DNA of 64,000 nucleotides, taken from assembly GCA_018644665.1 (NCBI GenBank), contig JABGQA010000118.1, positions 1 through 64,000 of the forward strand, read 5' to 3'. Position 1 is the first letter of the stretch, and every line of letters starts with the position of its first letter. Under the pieces are notes generated by a model. The model was given only the letters and a program-made list of their open reading frames with translations, was not told the DNA's origin and did not search any database. Positions 53,101 through 60,352 of the stretch are shown here, one piece after another. The position numbers and the translations under genes were made by a program. This stretch comes from Candidatus Poribacteria bacterium. Lineage in GTDB: Bacteria > Poribacteria > WGA-4E > GCA-2687025.

Positions 53101-55030
53101 CGTCGGGGACGGACTCGACCGTCACGGTGAAGTCCAGCGACGTGGATTCCGAGGGATCGCCATCGTCGGTGGCTGTGACTGTCACCGTCACCTCGCCGTT
53201 CGCGTCCGGCTCGGGCGCCAGTGTGAGCGTGTAGATGTCGTCGCTGGCGCTGATGGTCGGGTCGGGCAGAATCGTCGTGTCACTGCTGGTCGCCGTGAGT
53301 GTGACGGACTGACCCGACTCCTCCCCGCCCGGCGAGATGCCGCTGATGTCGACATCCGTCGCCGCAGCGTCCTCCGACAGGAACTGGTCGTCGATCGCGT
53401 CGAAGGAAGGAGCGTCATTCACGGCGACGACGGTCAGCGAGAACGTCTGCGTGGCCGAGACCGTGGAGTCGGACGCGTCCGTGGCGACGACGACTATTGC
53501 GGTCTCGCCGGACACATCGGCGAACGGCGTCGCTGTGAGCGTGGATCCCACGATCTCTACGGAAGCCAGGATCGACGATCCGGTCTCGTCTTCGAACGCG
53601 TCGATGACCAGCGTGCCGTCGTAGTCGACGTCGACCGTGACGTCGAGCGGCACATCCTCGTCCGTGGACTGCGAGCCGATCTCCGCGATCACGGGAGCCA
53701 CCACGGTGACCAGGAAGCTCGTAGACGCGGTGAGACCGCCGCCGTCCGTCGCGGTGACTGTGACTTCCGCGGTACCGGCCGCGATGCCCGCCGTTGTGAG
53801 GCTGAGTACGCTGCCGCTGAATACGGGGTCTTCGAGTATGGAAGCGTCTGATACCGTCGCGGAATACACGAGATCGTCGACGGGCGTCTCGTCGTCGAAG
53901 AACACGGATGTCGTGGCCGTAGGTACCAGCTCTACGTCGGTCGCGCCGGGAAGACCATGGATCGTCTCATCAGCGAGGGTTCCCCGCACGGTAGGCGCGT
54001 CGTTGGCGTCGGACACCCCGACGCCCACCGTCGACAGACGGTACGTCTCGAACGTGATGGAGTCCGTTCCACGCGACACGACACGGAGAATCTCAAGGCC
54101 GCCGTCTGCGCCGATCCGGAACGGGACAAGTTGGTCGATCGTGGCGCCGTCCGGCAGGTCGCCGGTGTCGAACGCGAGTTCGATCTCGATCGGCTCCGCG
54201 AAATCGGTGACGTCGGACCCATCGCGCTGCACGCGTATGTCACGCATCAGGCGCGCCTGGGACGCCACGAAACCCGCAGGGAGGATGACGGCGTCGGTCG
54301 GGTTCCCGTCTACCGGGTCGGAGGACAGGAATAGCGGGAGGCCGTTGAACGCGCTGTCCGGAACGTTGGCCCGCACCATCTGCCCTGCGCGCAACAGGCC
54401 GAAGCTGCCGGGCCCGGGGGGGTCGACGTCGGCGCCGGCCGCGGCGCGGCTCAATGTGATCTCGTAGACCGACTCCGCGTCGCTCGGGACGGCAAGCGAC
54501 GCGATGTCGCGCATGTCGTACTGTGCTGCGCCGTCGGAGATGGTCGCGGTCGCCCAGAGCCGCGGGATGCCACCCGTGTCCCACGACATGGCCCAGTCGT
54601 CGACATCCGGGTTATCCACGACCAGCGTCCACGTCACGGTCGCGAACGGGCTAGACGGGAACGCTCTGATGTCCGCGAGCAACATCTGAAAGTCGCCGGC
54701 CATGGCCTCGTTGAGGATGTGCGCGGTCGGGAGCGCGAAGGGCGGCGGCGGGGCTGCGGCTTTGTCGAGCCCCAGGTCGAAGTCGTCAGTAGCGTCCGGT
54801 GCCATACCTAAGCGCGGCGGCAGAATCGACCGCGGTTCATCCGCCGCCTGTTCCGCGATATCCAGAAACAGAATCCAGTTGTCGCCTCGCGAGGGCAGGG
54901 ACGTGTCGACCGGCTCGACTGCGTGCGCGGATACCACGCCGCTCACGGCGGCTGCTAGCACGACGAGGGCGAGCGATATGGAACGAATACAGGAAAACCG
55001 GCAGTTACGCCGCTCATAGAACGCTGGCAT
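44168..55030 (-). CDS. Giant secreted multidomain protein, paralogue of the 8699-21922 giant
   Basis: 3620 residues from the ATG at 55030 (GGGAG 6 bases upstream; an upstream start at 55063 is less supported). A signal peptide (SISLALVVLAAAVSGVVSA) is followed by a unique head (about 40-350) with no recognised domain. Cadherin-like repeats (VNDAPSFDAIDDQF, LPPVVTGDISLNL) cover about 350-920. From about 921 to the end it is collinear with residues 1681-4407 of the other giant: Ig/cadherin repeats, two LELNALERS units (about 2813-2852), FnIII (about 3104-3184), a dockerin pair (DINDDGVVNILDLVTVASVF, DVNGDGVISIIDLVTVSSHF; about 3316-3369), a cohesin-like domain (about 3384-3517) and the NYPNPFNP tail ending RRLVVLK. 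It lacks the PD40 propeller and the head module seen in the other giant. The inferred role is an extracellular scaffold or adhesin. Confidence 0.92.
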   Translation of the reverse strand: MPAFYERRNCRFSCIRSISLALVVLAAAVSGVVSAHAVEPVDTSLPSRGDNWILFLDIAEQAADEPRSILPPRLGMAPDATDDFDLGLDKAAAPPPPFALPTAHILNEAMAGDFQMLLADIRAFPSSPFATVTWTLVVDNPDVDDWAMSWDTGGIPRLWATATISDGAAQYDMRDIASLAVPSDAESVYEITLSRAAAGADVDPPGPGSFGLLRAGQMVRANVPDSAFNGLPLFLSSDPVDGNPTDAVILPAGFVASQARLMRDIRVQRDGSDVTDFAEPIEIELAFDTGDLPDGATIDQLVPFRIGADGGLEILRVVSRGTDSITFETYRLSTVGVGVSDANDAPTVRGTLADETIHGLPGATDVELVPTATTSVFFDDETPVDDLVYSATVSDASILEDPVFSGSVLSLTTAGIAAGTAEVTVTATDGGGLTASTSFLVTVVAPVIAEIGSQSTDEDVPLDVTVDVDYDGTLVIDAFEDETGSSILASVEIVGSTLTATPFADVSGETAIVVVATDASDSTVSATQTFSLTVVAVNDAPSFDAIDDQFLSEDAAATDVDISGISPGGEESGQSVTLTATSSDTTILPDPTISASDDIYTLTLAPEPDANGEVTVTVTATDDGDPSESTSLDFTVTVESVPDAPTLAEISPLTLSVGTSVVISLSVTDPDSQEFDINVDGGPSLGSAAVDPSGLTITYTAATITGSDSFEVSVSDADGGVSDVVTVSITITAPPNLPPVVTGDISLNLPKNTPSVISLSQYAVDPESQALTFSIAQSVTNGELSLAGPTATYTPPLGFVGSDGFIFSVSDGANSAAGIVQINVVNTLPTVEAQPATTDEETPVTIQLAVSDADGDDVTVSVSAAPGSGAVELDGLVVTYTPNAEFSGDDTFAIRPNDGTEDGPDLDVVVTVNAVDDPARLNTARSLRSLRVQEGSSARVIDLGGEQPLFFDPDSEVTYAAGSSDVDVVDTELDETLLTLQFIGPGIATVTVGALGAAEEATFAVEVVAEEVPNEPPSVTSVRPIDAIEGVELKYTPEVTDPEDDDLTFSLVEVARLSTPNAGDPDASVSVNETTGEVTFFVETISGVRSVFRVTTDVTDGESDPIEIPVVVFVISANESPEISAEASIVAAVDEALVIEVRVTDADAEDEHEITATVRERNLSSSGAVRDALRAFNRADVAKDGDASVKTLTITPDEDLGGQLITLQWVADDGQAAVSATTQVQVGDDVKFPPVIAAIDDVEVSEADDLLIGIGVEDPDGEEGEVVALHVAGLVGSAVLDEATPSIVWNAIGYDKAGAYTFTVTATDVDGLEASESVRVRVLDVNRPPVLSLTSALDPALLPDVDGDTLPSSITVQMTTVATVGLTAVDPDGDNLSVGVRGLPDWARSRSGGTPRAPTLSIEIEPPRDAEPFTLILTVADDGGLGAEPTIQVLLSDAPNSAPTIDDIPSVTVVEEETAAFTVEVDDIDEDEVVVTGGGLPDGATFVDGAFEWTTQRGDAENSPYEIAVAADDGEEGGFTETTVSVTVLPAANRPPVLADLPDVVIAVGETATVDVGAAASDLDDDPLTITFETGFAASNATFDEQAGTIAFVSDADVEGAADGFYPVVVRVSDHREGATASTFLLTVTPAEAGDAEQLAVPAALVSPQEGTASDAFVFSAVLQSPGGVQPTAVTLTLTRDDGVTQTLALAATGAGDLEAGATYAVEALLGIGTYTYEVAAQTDDAEASAGGDGPTVTPAPIELTDVSAGGATGDIPVQFSMTNPNPGQTVDLQVDYSIADGDAWAAAQVSGAISELRSGQHSLVWHSAADVPAAAGEAYALRLRADAQSERVSDGFRVINALPSAPVLDPIEPSSAATVAVVGTTSNAGADVTVTANDEQIASAVTAADGSFRAVTPELGADTYIIRATVSLLGLSSEQSAPVTAIVDPVAPVILIISPESGAEVPTLDPLITFSVDFGLSGGDPNAVEFALNGKAVAATYNATTGVFSASDQLFDQRVYLATVRAAKFNGLTATQGWPFFINRLAADEIPPSASSFEPLGRIRDSAPDIRFAVTDGESGIDPATITALLDGTPLTLEYRPKDERGGGVLATLSAALADGVHNVTAAFSDLEGNPGTAEWAFTVKTKATPPPQIGGTQGQGAPNQAGLPDLNVLAITNVTPFTLQGESDPDAQVLVSVNEILAGVAQPDEDGVWSFEIDFVDDAAVSVRLRTRDEVGNVSPPSDAFTIVYDTRAPELQVANPALGAPTGNLQPVFQGTILDALSGVDPATVALTVDGEDQAAGYDAALGTFAYAASDAFVSGESIDVTLTATDSAGNVATVSGTVSFDDRLADVTAPVVLNPTLNGESFVSGVDTRVREADASVQFVVSDDLSGVDRVFGTLDGAAVEFTIDGDVASLSIAGLDEGDHVLLVRAVDVQGNQSSALVFRFVRDIVTSTPVIDVALLTNQQDIEITGSGVEDGATVTVSVNGLPVQAFADGGVYRTSLTRLQDGSNEFVATATDAVGNTASSEPVTVVLDTTPPDVTFLAPIAGSAVDGSADTIAAQADDASGIDLGSIALSVDDALVEATVSDTGLIEYAAPAPFEGADPLRHFVSVTVSDLAGNEARLGTEFFVDDTKPAIDGIVPADEEVLQTVEPLVAATIAAADYDPETVDLLFGVDGDALASVTGDALYKLDIPAGQVSYAPLLEDGATYRVILRVSDAVGNATEETWTFTVDLAAEDDSDPLVTILFPQPGESVDDSGLDILSFAVGDSAGIDGVTLFVNDPSGGSPLALGGLVDQGVAEFDEKTGVVRLHGRRIFVAMQLRGGGFSFDPLELNALERSLTGGDNASFDPLELNSLERNLSGDSGGAEIGALERSLNSSAGLLGIGTNNIGIQVADLSGNVSFATWSFQVSLEPPDAPTFEAARTLTKLRDASVTGRVPNLAGSTSLPVTVALRVNGVAAGLVEINEAAGDFSVASVSLNAGENLVTATAQDSAGNLSDRSETLTIVLDEKPPSLSVDPIASASAGASLIITGVVTDNEEGDLSSLTVFVDGEATELALAQGPFSATVSLSDGSNEITVVATDLAGNETSSEAGAVTVDVSAPTTAPVSLSATPTSDARGVRLTWPADENAAAYTLYRSSVAFTDGSGLTPVVAGVAGTSYTDNAVLSGSTVHYAVASVDAAGNSDPSVISPVLATAFIKDRGGVALRADGTRLSIPLRGLFANVLLAATVELSAPASTPSLAGAVNGTAREVLARTSTGATLTAFNLPATLSIPVPAGVEISDESPTVYTLDGASWDALASTPSASLRTSTAPILGSGTFQLGEPGAVSQTPWDINDDGVVNILDLVTVASVFGSTVSPGTPADVNGDGVISIIDLVTVSSHFGEQTGSASAAPARAPEGAATAAVRLSRVRGDGVTAEFEVHARSAAALAGYEFRLVLPEGASVVSASAGDLLDGDVFWMPPVVGEGSVHIAAARLGAGTAESGVVDGVAARIVVRAAEDAAASEAFLRDIRLVDTRGDLVAHRVGPPVALAQSAFATDLLPNYPNPFNPETWIPFTLSADSAVTVRIYGVDGAPIRVLDLGFVESGDHRRREAAAYWDGRNDLGERVASGVYFYELEAGDYREMRRLVVLK
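44393..44446 (-). repeat. Dispersed 54-bp coding repeat, copy 3
   Basis: It encodes LPNYPNPFNPETWIPFTL at the start of the C-terminal tail of the 3620-residue giant, with near-identical DNA to the other three copies. Confidence 0.85.
46475..46594 (-). repeat. Two tandem 60-bp coding units (LELNALERS motif)
   Basis: SFDPLELNALERSLTGGDNA is followed by SFDPLELNSLERNLSGDSGG, then a degenerate half-unit (GALERSLNSS). The position within the domain is the same as in the other giant (11018-11197), which has three units. Confidence 0.9.
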
Positions 55031-55152
55031 TGAAAGCTCCCGCCGATAGGCAGACATATGCACGCCGAAGAATCATGCGTCGAGGACGGTAACGAGCCAC
55101 GCGTCGATGAACGCGTGGGTCCGGGAAGTGTTCACCTGAGCCCGGGCCCGGT

Positions 55153-55182
55153 CGAGGCACGACGGCCATGCGTCGTGCCTCG
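55153..55182 (-). terminator. Strong hairpin after the 55219 gene
   Basis: A perfect 12-bp stem (CGAGGCACGACG / CGTCGTGCCTCG) encloses a 6-base loop, 36 bases beyond the stop of the 55219 gene. No T-run follows, so termination may be partial and read-through into the giant at 55030 is possible. Confidence 0.6.
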
Positions 55183-55218
55183 TCCGTAACGTCGCAAGCC
55201 CTACGCCGACGAACGGCG

Positions 55219-58200
55219 CTACTTGTTGACGACCATGCGTCGCAGGCTACGCTCCGCGCCGGCGCGCAGCTCGTAGAAGTACACGCCGCTCGCGACGCGC
55301 TCGCCCAGGTCGTTCCGACCGTCCCAGTAGGCGGCCTCAGTGCGCGCGGTGTAGTACCCGGGTTCACGGTAGCCGAGGTCCAGCCGACGGACTACCTGCC
55401 CGCCGAAGTCGTAGATCCTCACTGTGGCCGTCGACGCTGCGCTCAGCTCGAACGGAATCCACGTCTCGGGGTTGAACGGGTTCGGGTAGTTGCTCAGCAG
55501 ACGCGTGTGCTGCGGAGCGGCCCAGGCCAGGCTGACGCGCAACGAGTGCGAGCCGCCCGACAACGCCGCCTCACCCCGGCGGAGCATGTCGTAGCGCCGT
55601 CCCGCGACATCGAGCATGAGGCGATACCCCTGGGGCAGATCCACGCCGTCCCACCGAATGACGCCGTCACCCGGCAATCGGGCGGACACAGTCCACTCGC
55701 CGCCGTCGCGATCCAGCGGCTGGATGCTTCGTGCCAGGCGGCCGGCGATGTGGTCGACATCGGCGTAGAACTCCGCGTAGTCCCGCATCGCGGGCGGCGG
55801 CGGCGTGACGATGTCCATGGCATCGTAACCGGCCTCAGCGAACGCGCCAGAGCCGAGTTCCAAGCGCCGCTCCTGACCGTCCGCGGTGTCCATGCGCAAT
55901 GACACCATCCAGTCCGGCTGGGCTTGTGCGGGCGCCCCATCGCCGATGCCCGGCCCGGAACGGAAGCGCAACTGCGTCACACTCGCGGTGTAGGCCTCGC
56001 CGGGGTTGAACACCCAAACGCCCTCGAACGGGTTGAGTAGCCCTCCTGACGACAGCGGCTCGCTGTACTTCTGCGGGTCCGAGTGCGCCTCCCACCTGAA
56101 CACGGTGTTCGCGTTCGGGCTGAGAGCCCCCGCTTCGATGCCGCCTTCGACGACGCCGACGATGTTCCACCCGGTGTCGACGGCGATGTCCGCCTCCACG
56201 GCCGTCGGGTCGTCTAGGTCGACGTTGACCTCAATGCCCTCGTAGTCGAGTTCGCTGCTGCGATGCACAAAGTACCCGCGCGTGATGTGTTCCAACGGAT
56301 CGTCGAAGAGGGGCTCTTCGTAGCCGAGGCCGGGAGCCCATCCGAAGACGGTGTCGACGTCGAGCAACTCCAGCAACATTGCCGGTGTACCCTCGAGCGT
56401 GGGCCCGGGCAGCGACAGCAGTGTCCACCGTGGCGGGAGCTCGAGCCCGCGCTTCTGGAATGGCGAGCGCTCCAGCACGAGAGTGAACGAGTGGGCCCCG
56501 ACCGGCACGGACACCGAGTCGCTTTCATGCAGGTTCCATGTCTCTCCGGAGTCCACGTTTTCCAGAGTAGCGACGTCGTAGTATCCCGCGGCGTCTTCGA
56601 ACGACCAGTCCAGCCACAGGTCGAACTCGGGTACGTTGACGTCGAAGCTCCATACCAACGGCAGGTCGACGCCCATCGCGACGATGTCCCGGCTAAGCGC
56701 CAGGCCATCGCGCCAGAGCGTGATACTCGTGTCCTCATCCGGCGTCGGACTCGGCGGGGCCACGATATCCTCAATGGGGTCGTACTCGTCGTAAGCGTTG
56801 ATCGCCGCTCCTATGTCGACGTTGGCGTACGAGTGCTCGCCATCGCCGAGCCACAGGCCGCCTTGCCATGCTTGCTCAGGTGTCTGCGCGATGTTGACGT
56901 ATTGGCTCGTCGAGCGCTCAGGCCCGCCGTTGGGCGTGTATGCTACCGCGTAACGGCCATAGATCGGTTCCTGGGTCGTCGGGTCGAGGATGTCGTCGGT
57001 CGATAGGTAAAGGAACGCGGCGTTCCCCGCTGCGTCCGGCGTCTGCGATATCACGTGCTCCCCTGCGAACAGGGTCACATCGGCGAGGGCCCCGGCGTCG
57101 CCGGCGACGCTCAGGATGACGGTCACTACCCCAGCGTCGAGGTCGCTCTGCCTCACCGCGGTGGCGCCGGTGTCAAACCCAGCCGTGGTTATCTCGGGTG
57201 ACATGACGTCGACGTGCACCTGCCCCGCAATAAAGCCGGGCTGAGAATCGGGCAACGTAGCGCTGTCGGTCACCTCGACATCGAGCTGATAGAGACCGGG
57301 CGCGGGGACGAACGAAGTGCCGGCCGCGAGCATCAGCTCGCCGGTCGTTGGCTCGACGTCCAACCACGCTGCAGCCGTGCCACCTGTGACCTCGTACGCG
57401 TAGGGCTCAACGCCGCCGAAGACCTCTCCTACGACACCCGTCACACTGAGCGAGCCCTCGGTGAACCCGTACCCGTCGAACCACACGTCAAAGTCCGAGT
57501 CCGGAGCGGCGTTCACCTGGACTCCGAAGCTCCCGGAGACCATGCCTTCGCCGGAGTCATAGATGTCCACGTTGAGGTCATAGTGGCCCTGGCCAGGCGC
57601 CTCCGTGGCTCCATCGGCGAAGATGAGATCGCCGGTGGTTGGGTCCACATCCAGCCAGAATGCCGCCGTGCCCCCGGTGGTCATGTATTCGTACGGTGGA
57701 ACGCCACCGACGACCTCGCCAGCATTCCCGAACAGCTCGGTTTCACCCTCAATGAACTCGTGCTGAGCCGGCGTGTAGCCGAACTCACCGATCAGGACGA
57801 ACAGCAGTTCCGGCTGGTCCCCGCCGACGAACAGGTCGAATCCGATGGAATCCTCTACGACGCCGTCCGCCGACGCTGTCGCGAGCCAGGCGCCTTCCGG
57901 CAGCGTCACCTCGAATGCGCCAGCGTCGTCAGGCACGATCTCGACGTACCCGCCGTCTTCGCTCTCGAACTTCACAACGGCGGCGTCTGCGGCCGTGAGG
58001 GGCGTCCCATCACTCGTAACCACCGAACCTACCAGGGCGAAGCCAGCGCCAACCGTGAACAACTCGTTGTCCAGGACTGTCGCCGCGGCCGTGGCCAAGT
58101 TCATCGTCGCTTCAGGGTTGTACTGGAGCCGGATGGGGACGAACTCGGTATAGTCCACAAGGCTGCCGCCGTCATACACGTCGACGGCCACTTCGTAGTC

Positions 58201-59301
58201 GCCCTCAGGGACATCGAAGAACAGGGACTCTGTCAGCGACGCGTGCCAAAGCTGCTCGGTCGAGTCGTCCGGCGTGCCGAACGTCGAAGCGAGCCCAAGG
58301 TCGCCCGAGCCCAGCAACGCGCGCACCGCGATGGACGCGAAGCGCTGGCCGACAGTCGGGTCCGAGGGGTCGAAGACGTTGACGTCGCCGGGATCTCCGA
58401 ACCCGGCTCCCGCCGCGGCAAGCCGATCAAGCGCGCCCCGGTCTACCCACTGCAGGTTCCGAGGGTCCGGCAGCAACATCCCGTCGATGAAGGAGCCGTC
58501 GGGCGTCGGTACGGACGTGTCGAGAGCCACATCGAAGTAGTAGATGACATGCGTGCCCGGGGTCGTCGACGCCCCGCCGATCCAGAAGCCGCCCCCCAGG
58601 TCCTGCAGCGTCATCGTCGACCACGAGAGCGTGGACGGGTCGGCGTCCGGGGACGCCGCCTCGGCGTAGACCAGATCGACCCCACTGATGCCCGGCGCGC
58701 CACCGGTCCCGCCGGGAAGTGCGCCCAACCAGCCCACAGCCGCGTTGGCGTCGAACATGAACTCACTGACAGCCGAGCCGGTGATGTCATACGCTGAGGC
58801 GAGGAGCTCAACGGGCTCGCCGCCGCCCCCCTCGGCAGAGAAGAGCCAGACGTCGACCTCACCCTCTGACAGGGGCGCCGTCGCAATGAGGAGCTCAAGC
58901 CGCGGGGCCCCAAGGACTCTGCCAACAAACGGGGCGGCAACGCCCAGCGACTCGTTGAAGTCCTCGCGCGCGATCGTCAGGGGGTTCCCGTAGTTGTCCG
59001 GGGTGAAGTCGTCGAAGCCGTTGTCGAATAGCTGTGTCTCAGAGCCGCTAGGCAGGAACACGTCCAACAGCCCTAGCCGGATAGCAGAAGATAGGATCGC
59101 CTTGTCCGTGTCGCCGATGGGTAGCTCGGATACCGCAGCATCGGCCGCGCTGTCAGCCAAGTCGGCGATTACGGGAGCGTCGAAACCCAGCCCGTGTATC
59201 GTGGTCGCCGTCGCGGACCACGCCGTCACCAGCAGAAGCAGGCCTACGGCAAGCGTCGCTCTTGCCCAACGCGAACGTGCACTACTTTTCCAAGGCGTCA
59301 T
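55219..59301 (-). CDS. Secreted multidomain protein sharing its head module with the 4407-residue giant
   Basis: 1360 residues from the ATG at 59301 (GGAGG 7 bases upstream), with a signal peptide (RATLAVGLLLLVTAWSATA). About residues 33-506 are the unrecognised module also found in the first giant. Two tandem Ig/cadherin-like repeats follow (about 525-700), each with GGVxPYxY...TGGTAAxWLDVxPTTG. After a region of unknown fold, residues about 960-1100 carry paired 'W.LLSLPG...VFGWxPGLGY' and 'GWNIVGVVEGG...VFRWE' motifs, as in other proteins of this lineage (from memory). The NYPNPFNP tail (about 1268-1360) ends RRMVVNK. A good promoter lies at 59361-59389 and a hairpin follows the stop. It has no catalytic motif and is probably an extracellular structural or binding protein. 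Confidence 0.9.
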   Translation of the reverse strand: MTPWKSSARSRWARATLAVGLLLLVTAWSATATTIHGLGFDAPVIADLADSAADAAVSELPIGDTDKAILSSAIRLGLLDVFLPSGSETQLFDNGFDDFTPDNYGNPLTIAREDFNESLGVAAPFVGRVLGAPRLELLIATAPLSEGEVDVWLFSAEGGGGEPVELLASAYDITGSAVSEFMFDANAAVGWLGALPGGTGGAPGISGVDLVYAEAASPDADPSTLSWSTMTLQDLGGGFWIGGASTTPGTHVIYYFDVALDTSVPTPDGSFIDGMLLPDPRNLQWVDRGALDRLAAAGAGFGDPGDVNVFDPSDPTVGQRFASIAVRALLGSGDLGLASTFGTPDDSTEQLWHASLTESLFFDVPEGDYEVAVDVYDGGSLVDYTEFVPIRLQYNPEATMNLATAAATVLDNELFTVGAGFALVGSVVTSDGTPLTAADAAVVKFESEDGGYVEIVPDDAGAFEVTLPEGAWLATASADGVVEDSIGFDLFVGGDQPELLFVLIGEFGYTPAQHEFIEGETELFGNAGEVVGGVPPYEYMTTGGTAAFWLDVDPTTGDLIFADGATEAPGQGHYDLNVDIYDSGEGMVSGSFGVQVNAAPDSDFDVWFDGYGFTEGSLSVTGVVGEVFGGVEPYAYEVTGGTAAAWLDVEPTTGELMLAAGTSFVPAPGLYQLDVEVTDSATLPDSQPGFIAGQVHVDVMSPEITTAGFDTGATAVRQSDLDAGVVTVILSVAGDAGALADVTLFAGEHVISQTPDAAGNAAFLYLSTDDILDPTTQEPIYGRYAVAYTPNGGPERSTSQYVNIAQTPEQAWQGGLWLGDGEHSYANVDIGAAINAYDEYDPIEDIVAPPSPTPDEDTSITLWRDGLALSRDIVAMGVDLPLVWSFDVNVPEFDLWLDWSFEDAAGYYDVATLENVDSGETWNLHESDSVSVPVGAHSFTLVLERSPFQKRGLELPPRWTLLSLPGPTLEGTPAMLLELLDVDTVFGWAPGLGYEEPLFDDPLEHITRGYFVHRSSELDYEGIEVNVDLDDPTAVEADIAVDTGWNIVGVVEGGIEAGALSPNANTVFRWEAHSDPQKYSEPLSSGGLLNPFEGVWVFNPGEAYTASVTQLRFRSGPGIGDGAPAQAQPDWMVSLRMDTADGQERRLELGSGAFAEAGYDAMDIVTPPPPAMRDYAEFYADVDHIAGRLARSIQPLDRDGGEWTVSARLPGDGVIRWDGVDLPQGYRLMLDVAGRRYDMLRRGEAALSGGSHSLRVSLAWAAPQHTRLLSNYPNPFNPETWIPFELSAASTATVRIYDFGGQVVRRLDLGYREPGYYTARTEAAYWDGRNDLGERVASGVYFYELRAGAERSLRRMVVNK
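55444..55497 (-). repeat. Dispersed 54-bp coding repeat, copy 4
   Basis: It encodes LSNYPNPFNPETWIPFEL in the 1360-residue protein. It differs from the other copies mainly at the second codon (Ser for Pro). Confidence 0.85.
57785..59203 (-). other. Unrecognised ~475-residue head module, copy B
   Basis: Residues about 33-506 of the 1360-residue protein. It aligns along its length with 19250-20682 (see copy A for shared signposts). Here it directly follows the signal peptide, while in the giant it follows a PD40 propeller. Confidence 0.7.
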
Positions 59302-59360
59302 GCGCCATCCTCCATTACTTTCTCGTCGAACCTGCCCCCGGGCGGGCATCAGACTCAGTC

Positions 59361-59389
59361 AGTATAGGTCGGGCCGGCAGAGACGTCAA
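59361..59389 (-). promoter_or_regulatory. Sigma-70-like promoter for the 1360-residue protein
   Basis: On the minus strand TTGACG (59384-59389) and TATACT (59361-59366) are separated by 17 bases, giving a leader of about 53 bases before the ATG at 59301. Confidence 0.7.
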
Positions 59390-59500
59390 CGCCACGCGGG
59401 TCACAGCCGTGGAATCAGTACGCGAGGCCACCGGCACTCTCTAACGGGCGGGAAGGCGATCTGTTCAGTGCGCGACGCTGTTTCCCGGCAGATCGCGCGT

Positions 59501-60244
59501 TCACCTGAGGCCGTCCCACCGGCCCCATAGGTCCCCGCCATCCAGGTCGAACTTCCAGTCCTGCTGATCCTTACGGCTGAGTCGCGTGATGAGTGCCATC
59601 CGAATAGTGTCGTTGATGTTCGTGCTCGCGCCGTGATACATCCATCCGTGCCACACGCAGACGTCCCCAGGCCCGCCGGTGAATTCGTACCGTTCCGTCA
59701 GCGGGAACGGGAACTGGCCTCCGCGTGGCCCGTCTATCGGGTGGGTGCGGAAGTACTCGGCGGACAGCCGGTGGGTGCCGGGCCACAGCGTGAAGCCGCC
59801 GCCTTTGGGGCCGATGTCCTCGAGGTACATCGTCGCCGCCATCATGAAGCGGCCCGTCGTACCCTTAGTGACGCCGTTCGTGGGCGTGTAGTACCCGTCC
59901 AGGTGTCCTCCGGGCGGCCGCCACGTCTTGTCCGAGCGTGGGAAGCCGAAGTGCGGCGTTGCTCCGCCGCCGCCGTTGAGGACGCCCTTGCCAGCCAGTT
60001 CCTCGGCAACGGCGAACACCGGTGATTCGTTGACGATGCGCTTGACGACGCCGGAATGGCCTACGTTCGGGATCGTGCGGTAGCCCTTGTCGACCCACGT
60101 GGTTGGGTCGTCCCGCTCCTCTTCCATCTCCTCCCAAACGAGCGCCTTCGCTTCGTCGATCAACGCGCTGTCGATCAGGTTCCTGAATACGAGGTACCCG
60201 TCGTCGCGAAACGTCTGCTTCTGCTCTGCCGTGAGAAGCGGCAT
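59501..60244 (-). CDS. Phytanoyl-CoA dioxygenase (PhyH) family protein
   Basis: 247 residues from the ATG at 60244, which has AGGAGGAG 7 bases upstream. The open frame continues to 60694 but that part is antisense to coaD and is rejected. It is a cupin-fold Fe(II)/2-oxoglutarate oxygenase: H114-x-D116 (GGHLDGYY), distal His204 (WMYHGAS) and Arg215 for 2-oxoglutarate (NDTIRMAL). The N-terminal FRDDGYLVFRNLI and the middle GGGFTLWPGTHRL are typical of PhyH. The family hydroxylates lipids, halogenated or amino-acid-derived substrates. PhyH genes are, from memory, strongly expanded in Poribacteria, but the substrate here is unknown. It is cytoplasmic, with no signal peptide, and is divergent from coaD. 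Confidence 0.9.
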   Translation of the reverse strand: MPLLTAEQKQTFRDDGYLVFRNLIDSALIDEAKALVWEEMEEERDDPTTWVDKGYRTIPNVGHSGVVKRIVNESPVFAVAEELAGKGVLNGGGGATPHFGFPRSDKTWRPPGGHLDGYYTPTNGVTKGTTGRFMMAATMYLEDIGPKGGGFTLWPGTHRLSAEYFRTHPIDGPRGGQFPFPLTERYEFTGGPGDVCVWHGWMYHGASTNINDTIRMALITRLSRKDQQDWKFDLDGGDLWGRWDGLR

Positions 60245-60352
60245 GTCCAGTCTCCTCCTACCGTGTCGCCGGGGCGCGAAACAGCCTACAATCAGCATAT
60301 CGTACACGTGCGCGTAGGTCTTGGAGTCGACCCCCGGTAAGGAGCGAGTGTA

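Noticed and set aside
50186..53234. Long plus-strand open frames (642 and 654 codons) inside the minus-strand giant
   Set aside because: They are antisense shadows of a repeat-rich, GC-rich coding region. They have no ribosome sites, overlap each other in different frames, and encode low-complexity Arg or Ser/Thr-rich sequence, while the minus frame shows clear domains.
57214..58797. 527-codon plus-strand frame inside the 55219-59301 gene
   Set aside because: It is antisense to the conserved head module and repeats. The product is Arg/Val-rich with no domain.
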